Assembly (NCBI GenBank): GCA_000620945.1
Contig: JHZO01000004.1
Location: forward strand, 124,001 to 188,000
DNA length: 64,000 bases
DNA from: [Clostridium] viride DSM 6836
Lineage (GTDB): Bacteria; Bacillota; Clostridia; Oscillospirales; Oscillospiraceae
Direction: 5' to 3'
Shown: piece by piece, positions 40,955-49,838 of the stretch
Position numbering within the stretch: the stretch's first letter is position 1
Layout of the letters: the number at the start of each line of letters is the position of its first letter
Notes under the pieces: model-generated
The model's database searches: none
Told to the model about the DNA's origin: nothing
The model's input: only the letters and a program-made list of their open reading frames with translations
Program-made: the position numbers and the translations under genes

Positions 40955-41368
40955 TTAAAAATAAATTTTCACGCCGTCCGTTGCTAAGGAAGCATCGGCA
41001 GAGATGGTGATGGTGAACTTAATTCGTTTGCCTTCTGCAAAGGTGTTCAGCCAGTGTAAGAAGTCTTCCACTTCGGGAGAAGCAGGATCTGTCGGTACGA
41101 TTTTACACAAGCTATCCAAGAAAATGTGAGTTATATCATAATTGGAGGCGTATAATCCGCTCAGAAATCCCTTCAAAAATGTAAAGTTGTTGGTGGCGAA
41201 TTCGCTGGAGTCAATCAATCTCACCCGATTACTAATATCAAACTTTAATTTCGATCCAGACTCAATACAAATGACATTGCCGATTTCGTTTTCTGCGGCG
41301 TAGTTAATGAGTTCGATTATTTGCTTGGTTTTCCCGGTGCCTTTGGCACCCATAATGACCCGAACCAT
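40955..41368 (-). CDS. Small P-loop NTPase domain protein
   Basis: A 137-residue single-domain protein. A clear Walker A motif GAKGTGKTKQ occupies residues 7-16, and ITHIFLDSL near residue 95 may serve as Walker B. There is no helicase, kinase or membrane signature. The fold looks like a minimal ATP-binding domain similar to the ATPase parts of twitching-motility or DNA-repair proteins. The ATG at 41368 follows TAAGGAG. It probably forms a two-gene unit with the zinc-ribbon gene. Function unknown. Confidence 0.7.
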   Translation of the reverse strand: MVRVIMGAKGTGKTKQIIELINYAAENEIGNVICIESGSKLKFDISNRVRLIDSSEFATNNFTFLKGFLSGLYASNYDITHIFLDSLCKIVPTDPASPEVEDFLHWLNTFAEGKRIKFTITISADASLATDGVKIYF

Positions 41369-41548
41369 TTTACTCACTCCTTACGTTAAAAATAGCAAAG
41401 CGGAATAAAGATTTGGCTGAATTTATGGTAACATTTCATAAGAACAATTGCAAGAGATATGACAAATATTATTAAAAAGTTCATAAAAGCGACTTCGTGC
41501 GGTTTGTGCAGAAAACCCAAAGAAGATCGTTTCCGACCGGATACAAAA

Positions 41549-41585
41549 AAATTCCCACAAATGCGAAATGCATCTGTGGGAATTT
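41549..41585 (-). terminator. Terminator of the yfbR-pgi operon
   Basis: Eleven-bp stem AAATTCCCACA/TGTGGGAATTT with an inner ATGC/GCAT hairpin, followed on the minus strand by six T residues. Confidence 0.85.
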
Positions 41586-41590
41586 GAGGG

Positions 41591-42928
41591 TTATTGCGAT
41601 TCTTGAAAGCGAGCTTCTAAAGTTTGGCGTTCGTCCTCCAAGCCGGGCTGCCCCAAGAGAGCAAGCATATTGCGCTTGTAGGCCTCCACACCCGGTTGAT
41701 CAAAGGGGTTTACTCCCAGAAGGTAGGCGCCCAACGCACAAGCGTATTGGAAAAAATAGATGAGCTGACCGACTTCCTCCTCGGTGCGTTCGGAGAGGCG
41801 AATCAACAGGTTGGGAACGCCACCGTCCACATGGGCAAGTAGGGTCCCTCGAAACGCTTGCTTTGCCAAATCCTTTAGATCACGCCCACGGAGAAAATCG
41901 GGCGTGTGGTCAGGCACCACGCGATCGGGAAGGATGGTTTGACTTTGAGGAGTGTCAAAGAATACGACCGTTTCAAACAGAATACGAGAACCATCCTGTA
42001 TGTACTGTCCCATGGAGTGCAAATCCGCACAAAACTCCGCCGTGGCGGGGAAGAGACCACAGCCGCACTTTCCTTCGCTTTCGCCAAAGAGCTGTTTCCA
42101 CCACTCGCCAAAGCAGCGGAAATAGGGCTCATAGCTCACCAAAAGCTCCACCGAAAACCCCTGCATAAGGCAGGCGTGGCGTGCCGCGGCATATTGCCAA
42201 GCTAGATTATCCTGTCCTGGTTTGCGCAGTTCTTGTCTCATCTGTGCGGCTCCGGAAAGGAGCGCATCAATATCGATGCCTGCCACCGCCAGGGGAAGCA
42301 GTCCAACCGGGGTTAGTACCGAGTACCGACCACCAATGTTCGACGGAATGGAAAAACTGGCATAGCCTTCCCGGTTGGCCATGTCACGCAGAGCACCCGA
42401 TGCAGGATCGGTGGTGACAAAAATGCGCGAGCGCAGTTCCTCCGGAGAGTATCGCTGGGCCATCCACTCGCGCAGGAGCAGAAAGGCCGCCGAGGTTTCC
42501 ACGGTGGTGCCGGACTTGGAAATGACATTCATGGAAACATTCTTGCCGTCTAGTATGGCGCGAAGATCCGTCCAAGCATCGGGGGAAAGCGTACTTCCGG
42601 CAAAAAAGACTTGCGGGCGGTCCGTCAAGTTATGGTTTGGAGAGCGAAGCAGCTCTAATACTGCCCGAGCGCCAAGGTAGGATCCGCCGATCCCAATGAC
42701 AACCAAAACATCCGATTGGGCACGAATTTGTGCTGCCACGGATTTTAAGCGAAACAGCTCTGCATGGTCAATCAAAAGAGGCAGGTTGACCCAACCGGTC
42801 AATTCACCACCTTGGCCACTGCCAGTCTCAATCTGAGCCTGTGCTTGCGAAAGGGCATCCAAGCGAGAGGAAAGCCAATCCGGTGGCAGCAAGGTGTGAC
42901 TATGCGAAGCGTCAAAACGAAGGGGCAT
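41591..42928 (-). CDS. pgi: Glucose-6-phosphate isomerase
   Basis: A 445-residue cytosolic enzyme interconverting glucose 6-phosphate and fructose 6-phosphate in glycolysis. The sugar-phosphate-binding segments VVIGIGGSYLGARA and ISKSGTTVET are present, as are the C-terminal GVEAYKRNM with its catalytic Lys region and the FGESEGK block with the catalytic Glu. Length fits the shorter bacterial Pgi group. The ATG at 42928 follows AAAGGTGGG. It is the last gene of a four-gene minus-strand operon. Confidence 0.95.
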   Translation of the reverse strand: MPLRFDASHSHTLLPPDWLSSRLDALSQAQAQIETGSGQGGELTGWVNLPLLIDHAELFRLKSVAAQIRAQSDVLVVIGIGGSYLGARAVLELLRSPNHNLTDRPQVFFAGSTLSPDAWTDLRAILDGKNVSMNVISKSGTTVETSAAFLLLREWMAQRYSPEELRSRIFVTTDPASGALRDMANREGYASFSIPSNIGGRYSVLTPVGLLPLAVAGIDIDALLSGAAQMRQELRKPGQDNLAWQYAAARHACLMQGFSVELLVSYEPYFRCFGEWWKQLFGESEGKCGCGLFPATAEFCADLHSMGQYIQDGSRILFETVVFFDTPQSQTILPDRVVPDHTPDFLRGRDLKDLAKQAFRGTLLAHVDGGVPNLLIRLSERTEEEVGQLIYFFQYACALGAYLLGVNPFDQPGVEAYKRNMLALLGQPGLEDERQTLEARFQESQ

Positions 42929-42973
42929 TTTTAACCCACCTTTCAGAAGTCAAACGAGACCCCTTATGAAAAC

Positions 42974-44332
42974 TTAGTTCTTCAGGCTTTGCATGGGGGC
43001 GGGGATACGTCCACCACGATGAATAAAGTCGGCACTGGAGAAGGGGTGTACAGGAATGACGGGAGCGGAGCCTAACAGGCCACCAAACTCCACCAGGTCG
43101 CCCACGACCTTGCCGGGAGCGGGAATGATGCGAACGGCGGTGGTCTTGAAGTTGACCATACCAATGGCAGCCTCGTCGGCAATCACAGCGGAGATGGTTT
43201 CTGCCGTGGTGTCGCCGGGAACCGCAATCATATCCAGACCAACGGAGCAAACGCAGGTCATGGCTTCCAACTTATCTAAGGTCAAAGCGCCGGAAGAGGC
43301 CGCAGCAATCATGCCTTCATCCTCACTGACGGGGATAAAGGCACCGGACAGGCCACCCACGTGGGAAGAGGCCATCACGCCGCCCTTTTTCACCGCATCA
43401 TTGAGGAGCGCCAGAGCTGCCGTGGTGCCGTGGGTTCCGCAGACTTCCAGGCCCATTTCTTCTAGGATACGAGCCACCGAGTCACCAACGGCTGGGGTGG
43501 GAGCCAGGGAAAGATCCACGATACCAAAGGGCACACCCAAACGAGCAGAGGCCTCACGGGCCACCAGCTGACCCATACGGGTGATGCGGAAGGCCGTCTT
43601 CTTAATGGTTTCGGCAACCAGGTCAAAGGGCTGTCCCTTTACTTCCTGCAAGGCATGGTAGACAACGCCGGGGCCGGAAATACCCACGTTAATGACGCAA
43701 TCTCCTTCGCCCACACCGTGGAAAGCACCCGCCATGAAGGGGTTATCCTCCACCGCGTTGCAGAATACCACCAACTTGGCACAGCCGAAGCCAGCACGAT
43801 CGGCCGTGAGAAGGGAGGTTTCCTTGATGACACGGCCCATTTCCGCAACCGCATCCATATTGATGCCAGCTTTGGTGGAACCGATGTTGACGGAAGAACA
43901 GACAAAATCCGTGGTAGCAAGCGCTTGTGGAATGGAACGAATTAACTTGCGATCCGATTCGGTAAAGCCCTTTTGGACCAGAGCAGAGAAACCGCCGATG
44001 AAGTTAATGCCGCAAGCCTTCGCCGCACGATCCATGCTTTCGGCAAAGGGAACGTAATCATTCGTGTCAGAGGCCGCCGCCACCAAGGAGATGGGAGTCA
44101 CGGAAACGCGCTTGTTGACGATGGGAATGCCGAACTCACGCTCAATTTCCTGTCCCACGGCAACCAATCGCTCGGCCTTTCGACAGATTTTATCATAGAT
44201 ATTGTTGCAGGCGATCTTGGCATCCACGCTTGCACAGTCCAGCAGAGAGATGCCCATCGTGATTGTACGGATATCCAGATGCTGTTGGTCGATCATTTGA
44301 ATGGTTTGCAAGATTTCAGACGTATTGATCAT
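42974..44332 (-). CDS. UPF0210 (DUF711/PFL-like) protein
   Basis: A 452-residue protein of the UPF0210 family, whose members resemble the pyruvate formate-lyase fold in structure but have no assigned reaction. Characteristic segments are [20 protein letters not shown] near the start, then [20 protein letters not shown] and [12 protein letters not shown]. The start is the ATG at 44332, because family members begin near ILQTIQMI; the open frame further upstream overlaps the preceding ACT gene. It follows that ACT-domain (UPF0237) gene by 17 bp, a pairing conserved in many Firmicutes and Archaea, so the two proteins likely work together, perhaps in amino-acid sensing. Confidence 0.9.
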   Translation of the reverse strand: MINTSEILQTIQMIDQQHLDIRTITMGISLLDCASVDAKIACNNIYDKICRKAERLVAVGQEIEREFGIPIVNKRVSVTPISLVAAASDTNDYVPFAESMDRAAKACGINFIGGFSALVQKGFTESDRKLIRSIPQALATTDFVCSSVNIGSTKAGINMDAVAEMGRVIKETSLLTADRAGFGCAKLVVFCNAVEDNPFMAGAFHGVGEGDCVINVGISGPGVVYHALQEVKGQPFDLVAETIKKTAFRITRMGQLVAREASARLGVPFGIVDLSLAPTPAVGDSVARILEEMGLEVCGTHGTTAALALLNDAVKKGGVMASSHVGGLSGAFIPVSEDEGMIAAASSGALTLDKLEAMTCVCSVGLDMIAVPGDTTAETISAVIADEAAIGMVNFKTTAVRIIPAPGKVVGDLVEFGGLLGSAPVIPVHPFSSADFIHRGGRIPAPMQSLKN

Positions 44333-44349
44333 GATTATATCGGCTCCTC

Positions 44350-44619
44350 TCAGATGCGGTGCATGGCTTGAAAAATATCTTCCCGCTGCATGTGGATGGA
44401 AAGCGCTCTTTCCTTGCCGAAATTCTCCAGAAGGGAAGCAAGGTCGGAGAAGGGCAGCTTGCAAGCCTCCGTATCCACCAGCATAATCATGGTGAAATAG
44501 TTGCCAAGAACGGTCTGGGTAATGTCTAAGACGTTAACTTCTTGCTGGGAGAGAGCGGAGCAGACAGAAGCGATGATGCCAACATGATCCTCTCCGATGA
44601 CAGTAACAATTGCGCGCAT
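44350..44619 (-). CDS. ACT-domain protein (UPF0237)
   Basis: An 89-residue stand-alone ACT domain. The ligand-binding motif appears as [20 protein letters not shown], typical of ACT regulators that bind amino acids or related small molecules at a dimer interface. The ATG at 44619 follows AAAGGAAGG. It is coupled to the UPF0210 gene and lies 24 bp after the YfbR-like gene. Ligand unknown. Confidence 0.9.
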   Translation of the reverse strand: MRAIVTVIGEDHVGIIASVCSALSQQEVNVLDITQTVLGNYFTMIMLVDTEACKLPFSDLASLLENFGKERALSIHMQREDIFQAMHRI

Positions 44620-44643
44620 AGTTAAAATACCTTCCTTTTATCT

Positions 44644-45225
44644 TTAATCGGTTTGCAGTTCATCCAAGCTTAGGGAAAAGGCAGGGAGGAACTGTTCCAT
44701 GAAATACGAAAGCTCAGGCAAGTGAAGTGCCTGCAAAGCGGCTAAGGTTTGTTTTTCGGCGGCTTGAAACTCCAAATTTCCCGCTTTTAGCTCCTCGAGA
44801 CACTTGACGTAGGCAGAGAGCTTATCGGCCGCCTTGACCAGCTCACTTACCTCAGGATCAACGTCCGATAGGAGGGGCAAATACGCAGGATGTAGTTCCG
44901 GCGGCAGCAGGGACAGCAGTCGTTTTGCCGCACCGGACTCCACCTTTTTGTAGGCAGATTGAATCTCCGGATTGTGATACTTGACCGGGGTGGGCAGGTC
45001 GCCCGTAAAAATTTCGGATGCATCGTGGTAGAGGGCGACTGCGGAGACAAGACCTGGATCCACGGCCTTTCCAAACACATCCCTTCGAATCACGGCGAGT
45101 GCATGGGCAAAGACCGCGACCATGTGGGAGTGCTCCTGCACGTTTTCCTGTACCGTGTTACGCATGAGTCCCCATCGAGCAATGTAGCGCATCCGGGAGA
45201 CAAAGGCGAAAAACGAATGGGCCAT
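44644..45225 (-). CDS. YfbR-like HD-domain 5'-deoxynucleotidase
   Basis: A 193-residue HD phosphohydrolase. The metal ligands lie in VQEHSHMVAVFAHALA (His) and ALYHDASEIFTGDLPTPVKY (His-Asp plus the YfbR-specific TGDLPTPVK block). YfbR-type enzymes hydrolyse deoxyribonucleoside 5'-monophosphates, which helps balance dNTP pools. The ATG at 45225 follows GAAGGAG. It heads the yfbR-ACT-UPF0210-pgi operon. A promoter with a dyad around its -10 lies at 45372-45410. Confidence 0.87.
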   Translation of the reverse strand: MAHSFFAFVSRMRYIARWGLMRNTVQENVQEHSHMVAVFAHALAVIRRDVFGKAVDPGLVSAVALYHDASEIFTGDLPTPVKYHNPEIQSAYKKVESGAAKRLLSLLPPELHPAYLPLLSDVDPEVSELVKAADKLSAYVKCLEELKAGNLEFQAAEKQTLAALQALHLPELSYFMEQFLPAFSLSLDELQTD

Positions 45226-45371
45226 GGCATTCTCCTTCGAACAAATCGTTCGTTTTTGTGACAATTTGGGGAAAAAAGAGTTATTGTGGCGCTGGGGGGT
45301 TATATGATACAATAGGAACGATTCTTTGGGAGAACTGGGCCAGAGTTTAGAACTGACCGCCCAAAAAAATG

Positions 45372-45410
45372 TCTGCCCATTATTATAACAGAATTGGGCA
45401 GAAAAACAAA
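45372..45410 (-). promoter_or_regulatory. Promoter with flanking dyad before the yfbR-like gene
   Basis: Minus-strand TTTGTT (45410-45405), 17 bp, TATAAT (45387-45382). A perfect 8-bp dyad TCTGCCCA-N15-TGGGCAGA (45372-45402) encloses the -10, followed on the minus strand by a seven-T run. It may be an operator or a terminator-like hairpin; I cannot tell which. Confidence 0.45.
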
Positions 45411-45448
45411 GAAAAAATTAAATGTGAGCAAAAACAAGGAGCAAGCGC

Positions 45449-46750
45449 ATGAAAGTTGCCATCCATACCCTGGGATGCAAGGTAAATCAATACGAAACGC
45501 AGGCCATGGAGCTGCTGCTCAAGGAGCGAGGCCATCAATTGGTCGCCTTTGAGGAGGCGGCCGATGCGTATATCATAAATAGCTGTACGGTGACGGCGGT
45601 CAGCGACCGAAAATCCCGTCAGGCCGTCTATCAGGCCCAACGACGTGGCGAGGGAGCTGTGATTGCCCTCTGCGGATGCTATCCGCAAGTGTCACCGGAA
45701 GAGACCGAACAGCTTGGTGCCGACCTGATTGGAGGGACGGGGGACCGTGAGGCCTTTCTGACCCATTTAGAAGAGGTTTGGCAAAAGAAGCAGCATCGCG
45801 TGGCCATCGATGATGCCCTTCGTCGCCGCACGTTTGAGAAGCTTCCCGGTGGAGGTCTGTCCGGCAGAACCAGAGCCATGCTCAAGGTGGAGGACGGTTG
45901 TGTGAACTTTTGCTCCTATTGCATCATCCCCTATGCCAGAGGGCCGGTTCGTTCCCTTCCACTGCTGGCGGCGGTGGAGGAAGCAAGACGCCTTGCCCAG
46001 GAGGGCTATCAGGAAATTGTCCTGACCGGAATTGAGCTTTCCTCTTGGGGGAAGGAGCTTTCCTCGGGGGAAAGTCTCATGGATCTCATTGAGGGGATCG
46101 CCCACGGGGCCCCCACCTGCCGCATCCGGCTTGGCTCACTGGAGCCAAGAAGCATTACCGAGGAATTCTGTGAGCGCATGGCACGCATTCCCAATCTTTG
46201 TGCGCATTTTCACCTTTCCTTACAGAGTGGTTGTGACGATACGTTGCGTCGCATGAATCGCAAGTACGATACGGCTCGCTATCTTGGGTCCCTTACCCTG
46301 CTTCGCAAGTACTTTGCTGCCCCGGGGATTACCACCGACCTCATTGTCGGCTTCCCGGGAGAGAGCGAGGAAGCCTTTCAACAGACCTTGGCCTTTATCT
46401 CTACCTGCGCCTTTTCCGATCTGCACATTTTCCCCTATTCCATTCGAACTGGGACACCGGCGGCCACCATGCCAGGGCAGCTCACCAAGCAGGAAAAGGC
46501 AGAACGGGCTGCACGCGCGGAGGAAGTGGCTGCGTGCTTGCGCCAGCAGGATCGAAACGCCCGCATCGGGAGCGAGGCCGAAGTGCTGTGGGAAGAAAAG
46601 AAGGACGGTTTTTGGCGCGGACACTCAAAGGAGTATGTGGAAGTCGTTTTGCCATCGGAGAGGGACTTAAAAAACCAAGTTTGTCGCGTGGAGATCACAG
46701 CGGTGACGCCAGAGGGCTTGCTCTCAAAGGAGAAGGGGGAAACGGGATGA
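45449..46750 (+). CDS. mtaB: tRNA t6A37 methylthiotransferase MtaB
   Basis: A 433-residue radical SAM methylthiotransferase that converts t6A to ms2t6A at position 37 of ANN-decoding tRNAs. The N-terminal UPF0004 domain begins with the MtaB-type TLGCKVNQYE and holds three cluster Cys (Cys9, INSCTV, CGCYP). The radical SAM motif is CVNFCSYC, and a TRAM-like C-terminus follows (about residues 370-430). The ATG at 45449 follows AAGGAGC. Its stop overlaps the thyA start by four bases (ATGA). Confidence 0.93.
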   Translation: MKVAIHTLGCKVNQYETQAMELLLKERGHQLVAFEEAADAYIINSCTVTAVSDRKSRQAVYQAQRRGEGAVIALCGCYPQVSPEETEQLGADLIGGTGDREAFLTHLEEVWQKKQHRVAIDDALRRRTFEKLPGGGLSGRTRAMLKVEDGCVNFCSYCIIPYARGPVRSLPLLAAVEEARRLAQEGYQEIVLTGIELSSWGKELSSGESLMDLIEGIAHGAPTCRIRLGSLEPRSITEEFCERMARIPNLCAHFHLSLQSGCDDTLRRMNRKYDTARYLGSLTLLRKYFAAPGITTDLIVGFPGESEEAFQQTLAFISTCAFSDLHIFPYSIRTGTPAATMPGQLTKQEKAERAARAEEVAACLRQQDRNARIGSEAEVLWEEKKDGFWRGHSKEYVEVVLPSERDLKNQVCRVEITAVTPEGLLSKEKGETG

Positions 46751-47577
46751 GTTATGCAGACAAGGTATTCATGGAAAACTGCCGTGACATTCTTAACAAC
46801 GGAATTTGGGATACAGACCAAGCGGTACGCCCCCGGTGGGAAGATGGGACACCCGCACATACGGTGAAAAAATTTGGTCTTGTGAATCGATATGACCTGC
46901 AAGAAGAGTTTCCCATCCAGACCATTCGGCGTATGTACTTCAAAAGTTCCTTGGACGAGCTGTTTTGGATCTGGCAGAAGAAGTCAAATAATATCAATGA
47001 GTTAGCAAGTGGCGTTTGGGATGCCTGGGCGGATGAATCCGGGTCTATCGGTAAGGCCTATGGCTATCAATTGGGGATCAAGCATCGTTATCCAGAGGGG
47101 GAGTTTGATCAGGTGGATCGGGTGCTGTTTGACCTAAAGCAGAATCCTGCCTCCCGCCGGATCATGACCAATCTGTATACGCATGCGGATCTGTCTGAGA
47201 TGGCACTCTATCCCTGCGCCTACTCCATGACCTACAATGTCAGTGGCAAGACGCTCAATGCCGTGCTCAATCAACGTTCCCAGGATATGCTAACGGCCAA
47301 CGGATGGAATGTCATGCAGTATGCTGCTTTGGTGCACATGATGGCACAAGTGAGTGGATTGGTGGCCGGAGAACTCTTGCATGTCATTGCCGATGCCCAC
47401 ATTTACGATCGGCACGTCCCCATTGTGGAGGAGATCCTGGCAAGAGAACCCTTGAAGGCACCGAAGCTCTGGATTGACCCCAGCATTACGAACTTTTATG
47501 ACTTCCGGAAGGACAGCTTCCGATTGGAAGGCTATGAGGCCCATGAATTGAGCGTCAAGATTCCGGTGGCCATCTAA
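46747..47577 (+). CDS. thyA: Thymidylate synthase
   Basis: A 276-residue folate-dependent thymidylate synthase converting dUMP to dTMP. The catalytic Cys is in ALYPCAYSM and the dUMP-binding motif is NQRSQDM, followed by ADAHIYDRH. The PCA rather than PCH at the active site is the form I associate with the B. subtilis ThyA branch, so it is not a defect. The ATG at 46747 overlaps the mtaB stop; the open frame upstream lies inside mtaB. It is followed 28 bp later by dihydrofolate reductase, its functional partner, which recycles the dihydrofolate it produces. Confidence 0.94.
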   Translation: MSYADKVFMENCRDILNNGIWDTDQAVRPRWEDGTPAHTVKKFGLVNRYDLQEEFPIQTIRRMYFKSSLDELFWIWQKKSNNINELASGVWDAWADESGSIGKAYGYQLGIKHRYPEGEFDQVDRVLFDLKQNPASRRIMTNLYTHADLSEMALYPCAYSMTYNVSGKTLNAVLNQRSQDMLTANGWNVMQYAALVHMMAQVSGLVAGELLHVIADAHIYDRHVPIVEEILAREPLKAPKLWIDPSITNFYDFRKDSFRLEGYEAHELSVKIPVAI

Positions 47578-47605
47578 TTTGCGGGCAAGCCGGAAGGAGG
47601 AACTT

Positions 47606-48085
47606 ATGAATCTAATTGTAATTGTGGATCAAAACTGGGGGATAGGCAAGGACGGGGATCAACTGGTATACCTGAAACCGGATCTCAAACGCTTTCAACA
47701 GTTGACCACGGGACATACCATCATTCTAGGAAGAAAGACCTTGGCCACCTTTCCAGGGGGAAAACCCCTGAAGCTTCGGCATAATTTGATTCTCTCCACG
47801 CAGAAAGACTTCCAAGTGGACGGGGGAGAGGTGGTTCACACCATCGAGGAATTGCTGAAGGTAGCTCCCGAGGACAGCTTTGTCATAGGGGGAGCCAGCG
47901 TTTACCACCAGCTGCTGCCTTATTGCCACAGAGCCTACGTGACGAAGGTCGAGAAGACCTATCCTGCGGACTGCTCCTTTCACAATCTCGATGCAGACCC
48001 AGCTTGGCAGATCGAGGAAGAGGAAGGCCCCTTTTGTTATGAGGGACTGGGCTATTCCTACGTGACCTATCGGAACCATAAATAA
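47606..48085 (+). CDS. folA: Dihydrofolate reductase
   Basis: A 159-residue NADPH-dependent dihydrofolate reductase. It shows the Met-20 loop region NWGIGKDGDQLVY, the conserved Asp and Phe of the folate pocket in KPDLKRFQQLT, the cofactor motif ILGRKTLATFPGGKPL and FVIGGASVY. The ATG at 47606 follows AAGGAGG. It forms the third gene of mtaB-thyA-folA and ends at the strong hairpin at 48099. Confidence 0.94.
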   Translation: MNLIVIVDQNWGIGKDGDQLVYLKPDLKRFQQLTTGHTIILGRKTLATFPGGKPLKLRHNLILSTQKDFQVDGGEVVHTIEELLKVAPEDSFVIGGASVYHQLLPYCHRAYVTKVEKTYPADCSFHNLDADPAWQIEEEEGPFCYEGLGYSYVTYRNHK

Positions 48086-48098
48086 GAGATCTAAATAA

Positions 48099-48134
48099 AA
48101 AATCCACGGAATGCCAATGCATTCCGTGGATTTT
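48099..48134. terminator. Bidirectional terminator between folA and yabR
   Basis: Perfect 16-bp stem (48099-48114 with 48119-48134) with a CAAT loop, A-run and T-run. Confidence 0.93.
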
Positions 48135-48140
48135 GGTTTC

Positions 48141-48623
48141 TTATCGGTGACCGCTGCGACGTGAGCTTCTCTTCTCATGCATCCGCAAGGTGGAAAGTTT
48201 GCTGTCTGAATTCTGCATAAACTGCTTCATCATTTGCTCAAAGTCCGTACCCCCGGCAGGAACCGCCTTGGGAGCGGGGGTAGGTCTGGGGGAGGAATGC
48301 GAAGGAGTACGAGATTCGTAATCCGGCCGTCTGTTGTTGGGTGTGAAGCCGGAAGAGTTTTGATTGCGAAGGGGTTGCTGAGGAGGAGGAGTCGTTGCCT
48401 TTTTTATGGAAAGGTTGATGCGACCGGCATCGTCAATACCGACGACCTTGACGCGAACCTCTTGACCTTCCTGCAGATGATCCTTTACTTCGCTGACGTA
48501 GGAGTGGGAGATCTCAGAGATATGTACCAAACCCGAACGTCCACCGGGTAGTACAACGAATGCGCCGAACTTTGTAATGCTTTTTACGTTTCCTTCCAGG
48601 ATAGAACCGACCCTGATTTCCAT
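48141..48623 (-). CDS. yabR: S1-domain RNA-binding protein (YabR)
   Basis: A 160-residue protein. Residues 1-75 form an S1 RNA-binding domain (VGSILEGNVKSITKFGAFVV, GLVHISEIS, INLSIKKA). The C-terminal half is a disordered Pro/Ser/Arg/Asn-rich tail. Position after divIC, yabQ and yabP reproduces the B. subtilis order yabP-yabQ-divIC-yabR. The function of YabR is not well defined; ribosome or RNA association is expected from the S1 domain. Confidence 0.88.
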   Translation of the reverse strand: MEIRVGSILEGNVKSITKFGAFVVLPGGRSGLVHISEISHSYVSEVKDHLQEGQEVRVKVVGIDDAGRINLSIKKATTPPPQQPLRNQNSSGFTPNNRRPDYESRTPSHSSPRPTPAPKAVPAGGTDFEQMMKQFMQNSDSKLSTLRMHEKRSSRRSGHR

Positions 48624-48670
48624 AAACGGTGAAAATCCTCCTCATTATTCTTGCTCAAAAGAAACTCGTC

Positions 48671-48949
48671 TCAGTCTGAGATGTGGAACATTTTTTCGCC
48701 CGGTTCGAGAAGCCCAAGCTTCTCACGGGCAATGTCCTTCCGATGTTCGGGGTCGGCACTGTTTTCGATGGCGTCTTTTAAGTCGGTGTTTTGCTGCGCC
48801 TGTGCCTCTTTCTGATCATTCAGCGTGGCCACCTCGTTTTTTGCCTGGCCAATCCGGGAGTTGAGGTTCCAAAGCGTGGTTGCTGCATAGATGAGCAAAA
48901 GCAGCACGACAATTTTAGTCACTAGACCAGCCTTTTTTGTTTTGAGCAT
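48671..48949 (-). CDS. divIC: DivIC/FtsB-type septum initiator
   Basis: A 92-residue bitopic protein: a short basic cytoplasmic start, one membrane helix (about residues 9-26), an extracytoplasmic coiled coil (about 30-60) and the family motif AREKLGLLEPGEKMFHI. It bridges division proteins at the septum together with FtsL and DivIB. The ATG at 48949 follows GGAGGG; a further upstream ATG at 48970 is less likely. It overlaps the end of yabQ by 35 bp. Confidence 0.88.
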   Translation of the reverse strand: MLKTKKAGLVTKIVVLLLLIYAATTLWNLNSRIGQAKNEVATLNDQKEAQAQQNTDLKDAIENSADPEHRKDIAREKLGLLEPGEKMFHISD

Positions 48950-49460
48950 GGGTTGCTCCCTCCTCACCATCCGGTGACTGACCCGGGACAGATGTAGACC
49001 TTTTAAGCATTTTCCTCATTTTAAACCATTTAACAGGAAAAGAAAAGATATTTTTTAAGGTTTTATTTGCAAATTTCGAAAAACGAGTAATCTGCGTGGT
49101 TAGAGCTGTCTCAATTTGACGAAATGGCCAAAGAATGACAGAAGTCACTCGAGTCCAGATACGATCCAGGAGCGAGCAGAGGAAGCGAATGGGGCGACTA
49201 AGCAGCTTAAAGTAGAGGAAGGCGCCCAGGGCATTGGCCAGAATCATGAAAATGCGAACATACCCACTTCCAAATACGGGGGCGCAGAAAAAGACCACCA
49301 AAGTGACAATGAACCAGAAAAACAGATCCAAAGTATACTCCATTATGGTGGAGGAACGGAGACGGAAGGGACGAATTAAGTCATACAGCAGGCCCAAAGC
49401 CAGTCCGACGGATATGGCGCACAGAAAGCAAATGGCCTGATTGAGTGGCGAGATATTCAC
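48915..49460 (-). CDS. yabQ: Spore cortex biosynthesis protein YabQ
   Basis: A 181-residue membrane protein with about four helices in residues 5-110 (GLALGLLYDLIRPFRLRSS is a family-typical loop) and a basic cytoplasmic tail. In B. subtilis YabQ is made in the mother cell and needed for cortex formation. The GTG start overlaps the yabP stop by four bases. Assignment rests on fold, length and the yabP-yabQ-divIC order. Confidence 0.87.
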   Translation of the reverse strand: MNISPLNQAICFLCAISVGLALGLLYDLIRPFRLRSSTIMEYTLDLFFWFIVTLVVFFCAPVFGSGYVRIFMILANALGAFLYFKLLSRPIRFLCSLLDRIWTRVTSVILWPFRQIETALTTQITRFSKFANKTLKNIFSFPVKWFKMRKMLKRSTSVPGQSPDGEEGATHAQNKKGWSSD

Positions 49461-49750
49461 GGCCGGAACAGACGTCCAAAGAGTCCACTTTGCCGAGGCG
49501 TCTGATCCTCGTAGGTCATGGAATCAATCGTCCCCTCCACCAAAAGTTCGCCACCGTCTAAGTTCAATTTCTCAATGTGTAGATCGCAGCCGCGAATCAT
49601 GAGATAACCTTCTTGGGTGGAGAGGGAGATGGCGGTTTCGTCAAAACTTTCGACCTCTTCCACGCCCGTAATGCTCAGCCGCCTTCGGCTTTCCAGTGTG
49701 ATGCTATGAGCTGGCAGTCCGCTCCTTCGATTGGTTTCCTCATAGGCCAT
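49457..49750 (-). CDS. yabP: Sporulation protein YabP
   Basis: A 97-residue soluble protein of the YabP/YqfC family, a small beta-rich domain (HSITLESRRRLSITGVEEVE, LMIRGCDLHIEKLNLDGGEL). It is a mother-cell sporulation protein whose loss mildly affects cortex in B. subtilis. The start at 49750 was chosen by family length; the frame is open further upstream but contains the promoter. A sigma-E-like promoter lies 37 bp upstream. Confidence 0.88.
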   Translation of the reverse strand: MAYEETNRRSGLPAHSITLESRRRLSITGVEEVESFDETAISLSTQEGYLMIRGCDLHIEKLNLDGGELLVEGTIDSMTYEDQTPRQSGLFGRLFRP

Positions 49751-49786
49751 AACAGGTCCCGTCCTTTCTCGGTGTTTCTTACTTCG

Positions 49787-49816
49787 AGTATATGGGACAG
49801 GGCAAGAAGATATGAC
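49787..49816 (-). promoter_or_regulatory. Sigma-E-like sporulation promoter of yabPQ
   Basis: Minus-strand GTCATATC (49816-49809), 14-bp spacer, CATATACT (49794-49787). This is close to the sigma-E consensus (KTCATATT-N14-CATACANT), and yabP is sigma-E dependent in B. subtilis. Confidence 0.65.
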
Positions 49817-49838
49817 CGCTTTGTCAGTTACAGAATAA

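Noticed and set aside
44333-44464. A 44-codon upstream extension of the UPF0210 protein.
   Set aside because: It overlaps the ACT-domain gene, has no ribosome site and does not look like the family N-terminus.
46534-46746. An N-terminal extension of thymidylate synthase by 71 codons.
   Set aside because: This stretch lies inside mtaB; the standard ThyA start at 46747 overlaps the mtaB stop in ATGA.
47204-47240. Thymidylate synthase active site PCAYS lacks the His of E. coli PCHA.
   Set aside because: PCA is, to my knowledge, normal for the B. subtilis ThyA branch, so it is not a damaged enzyme.
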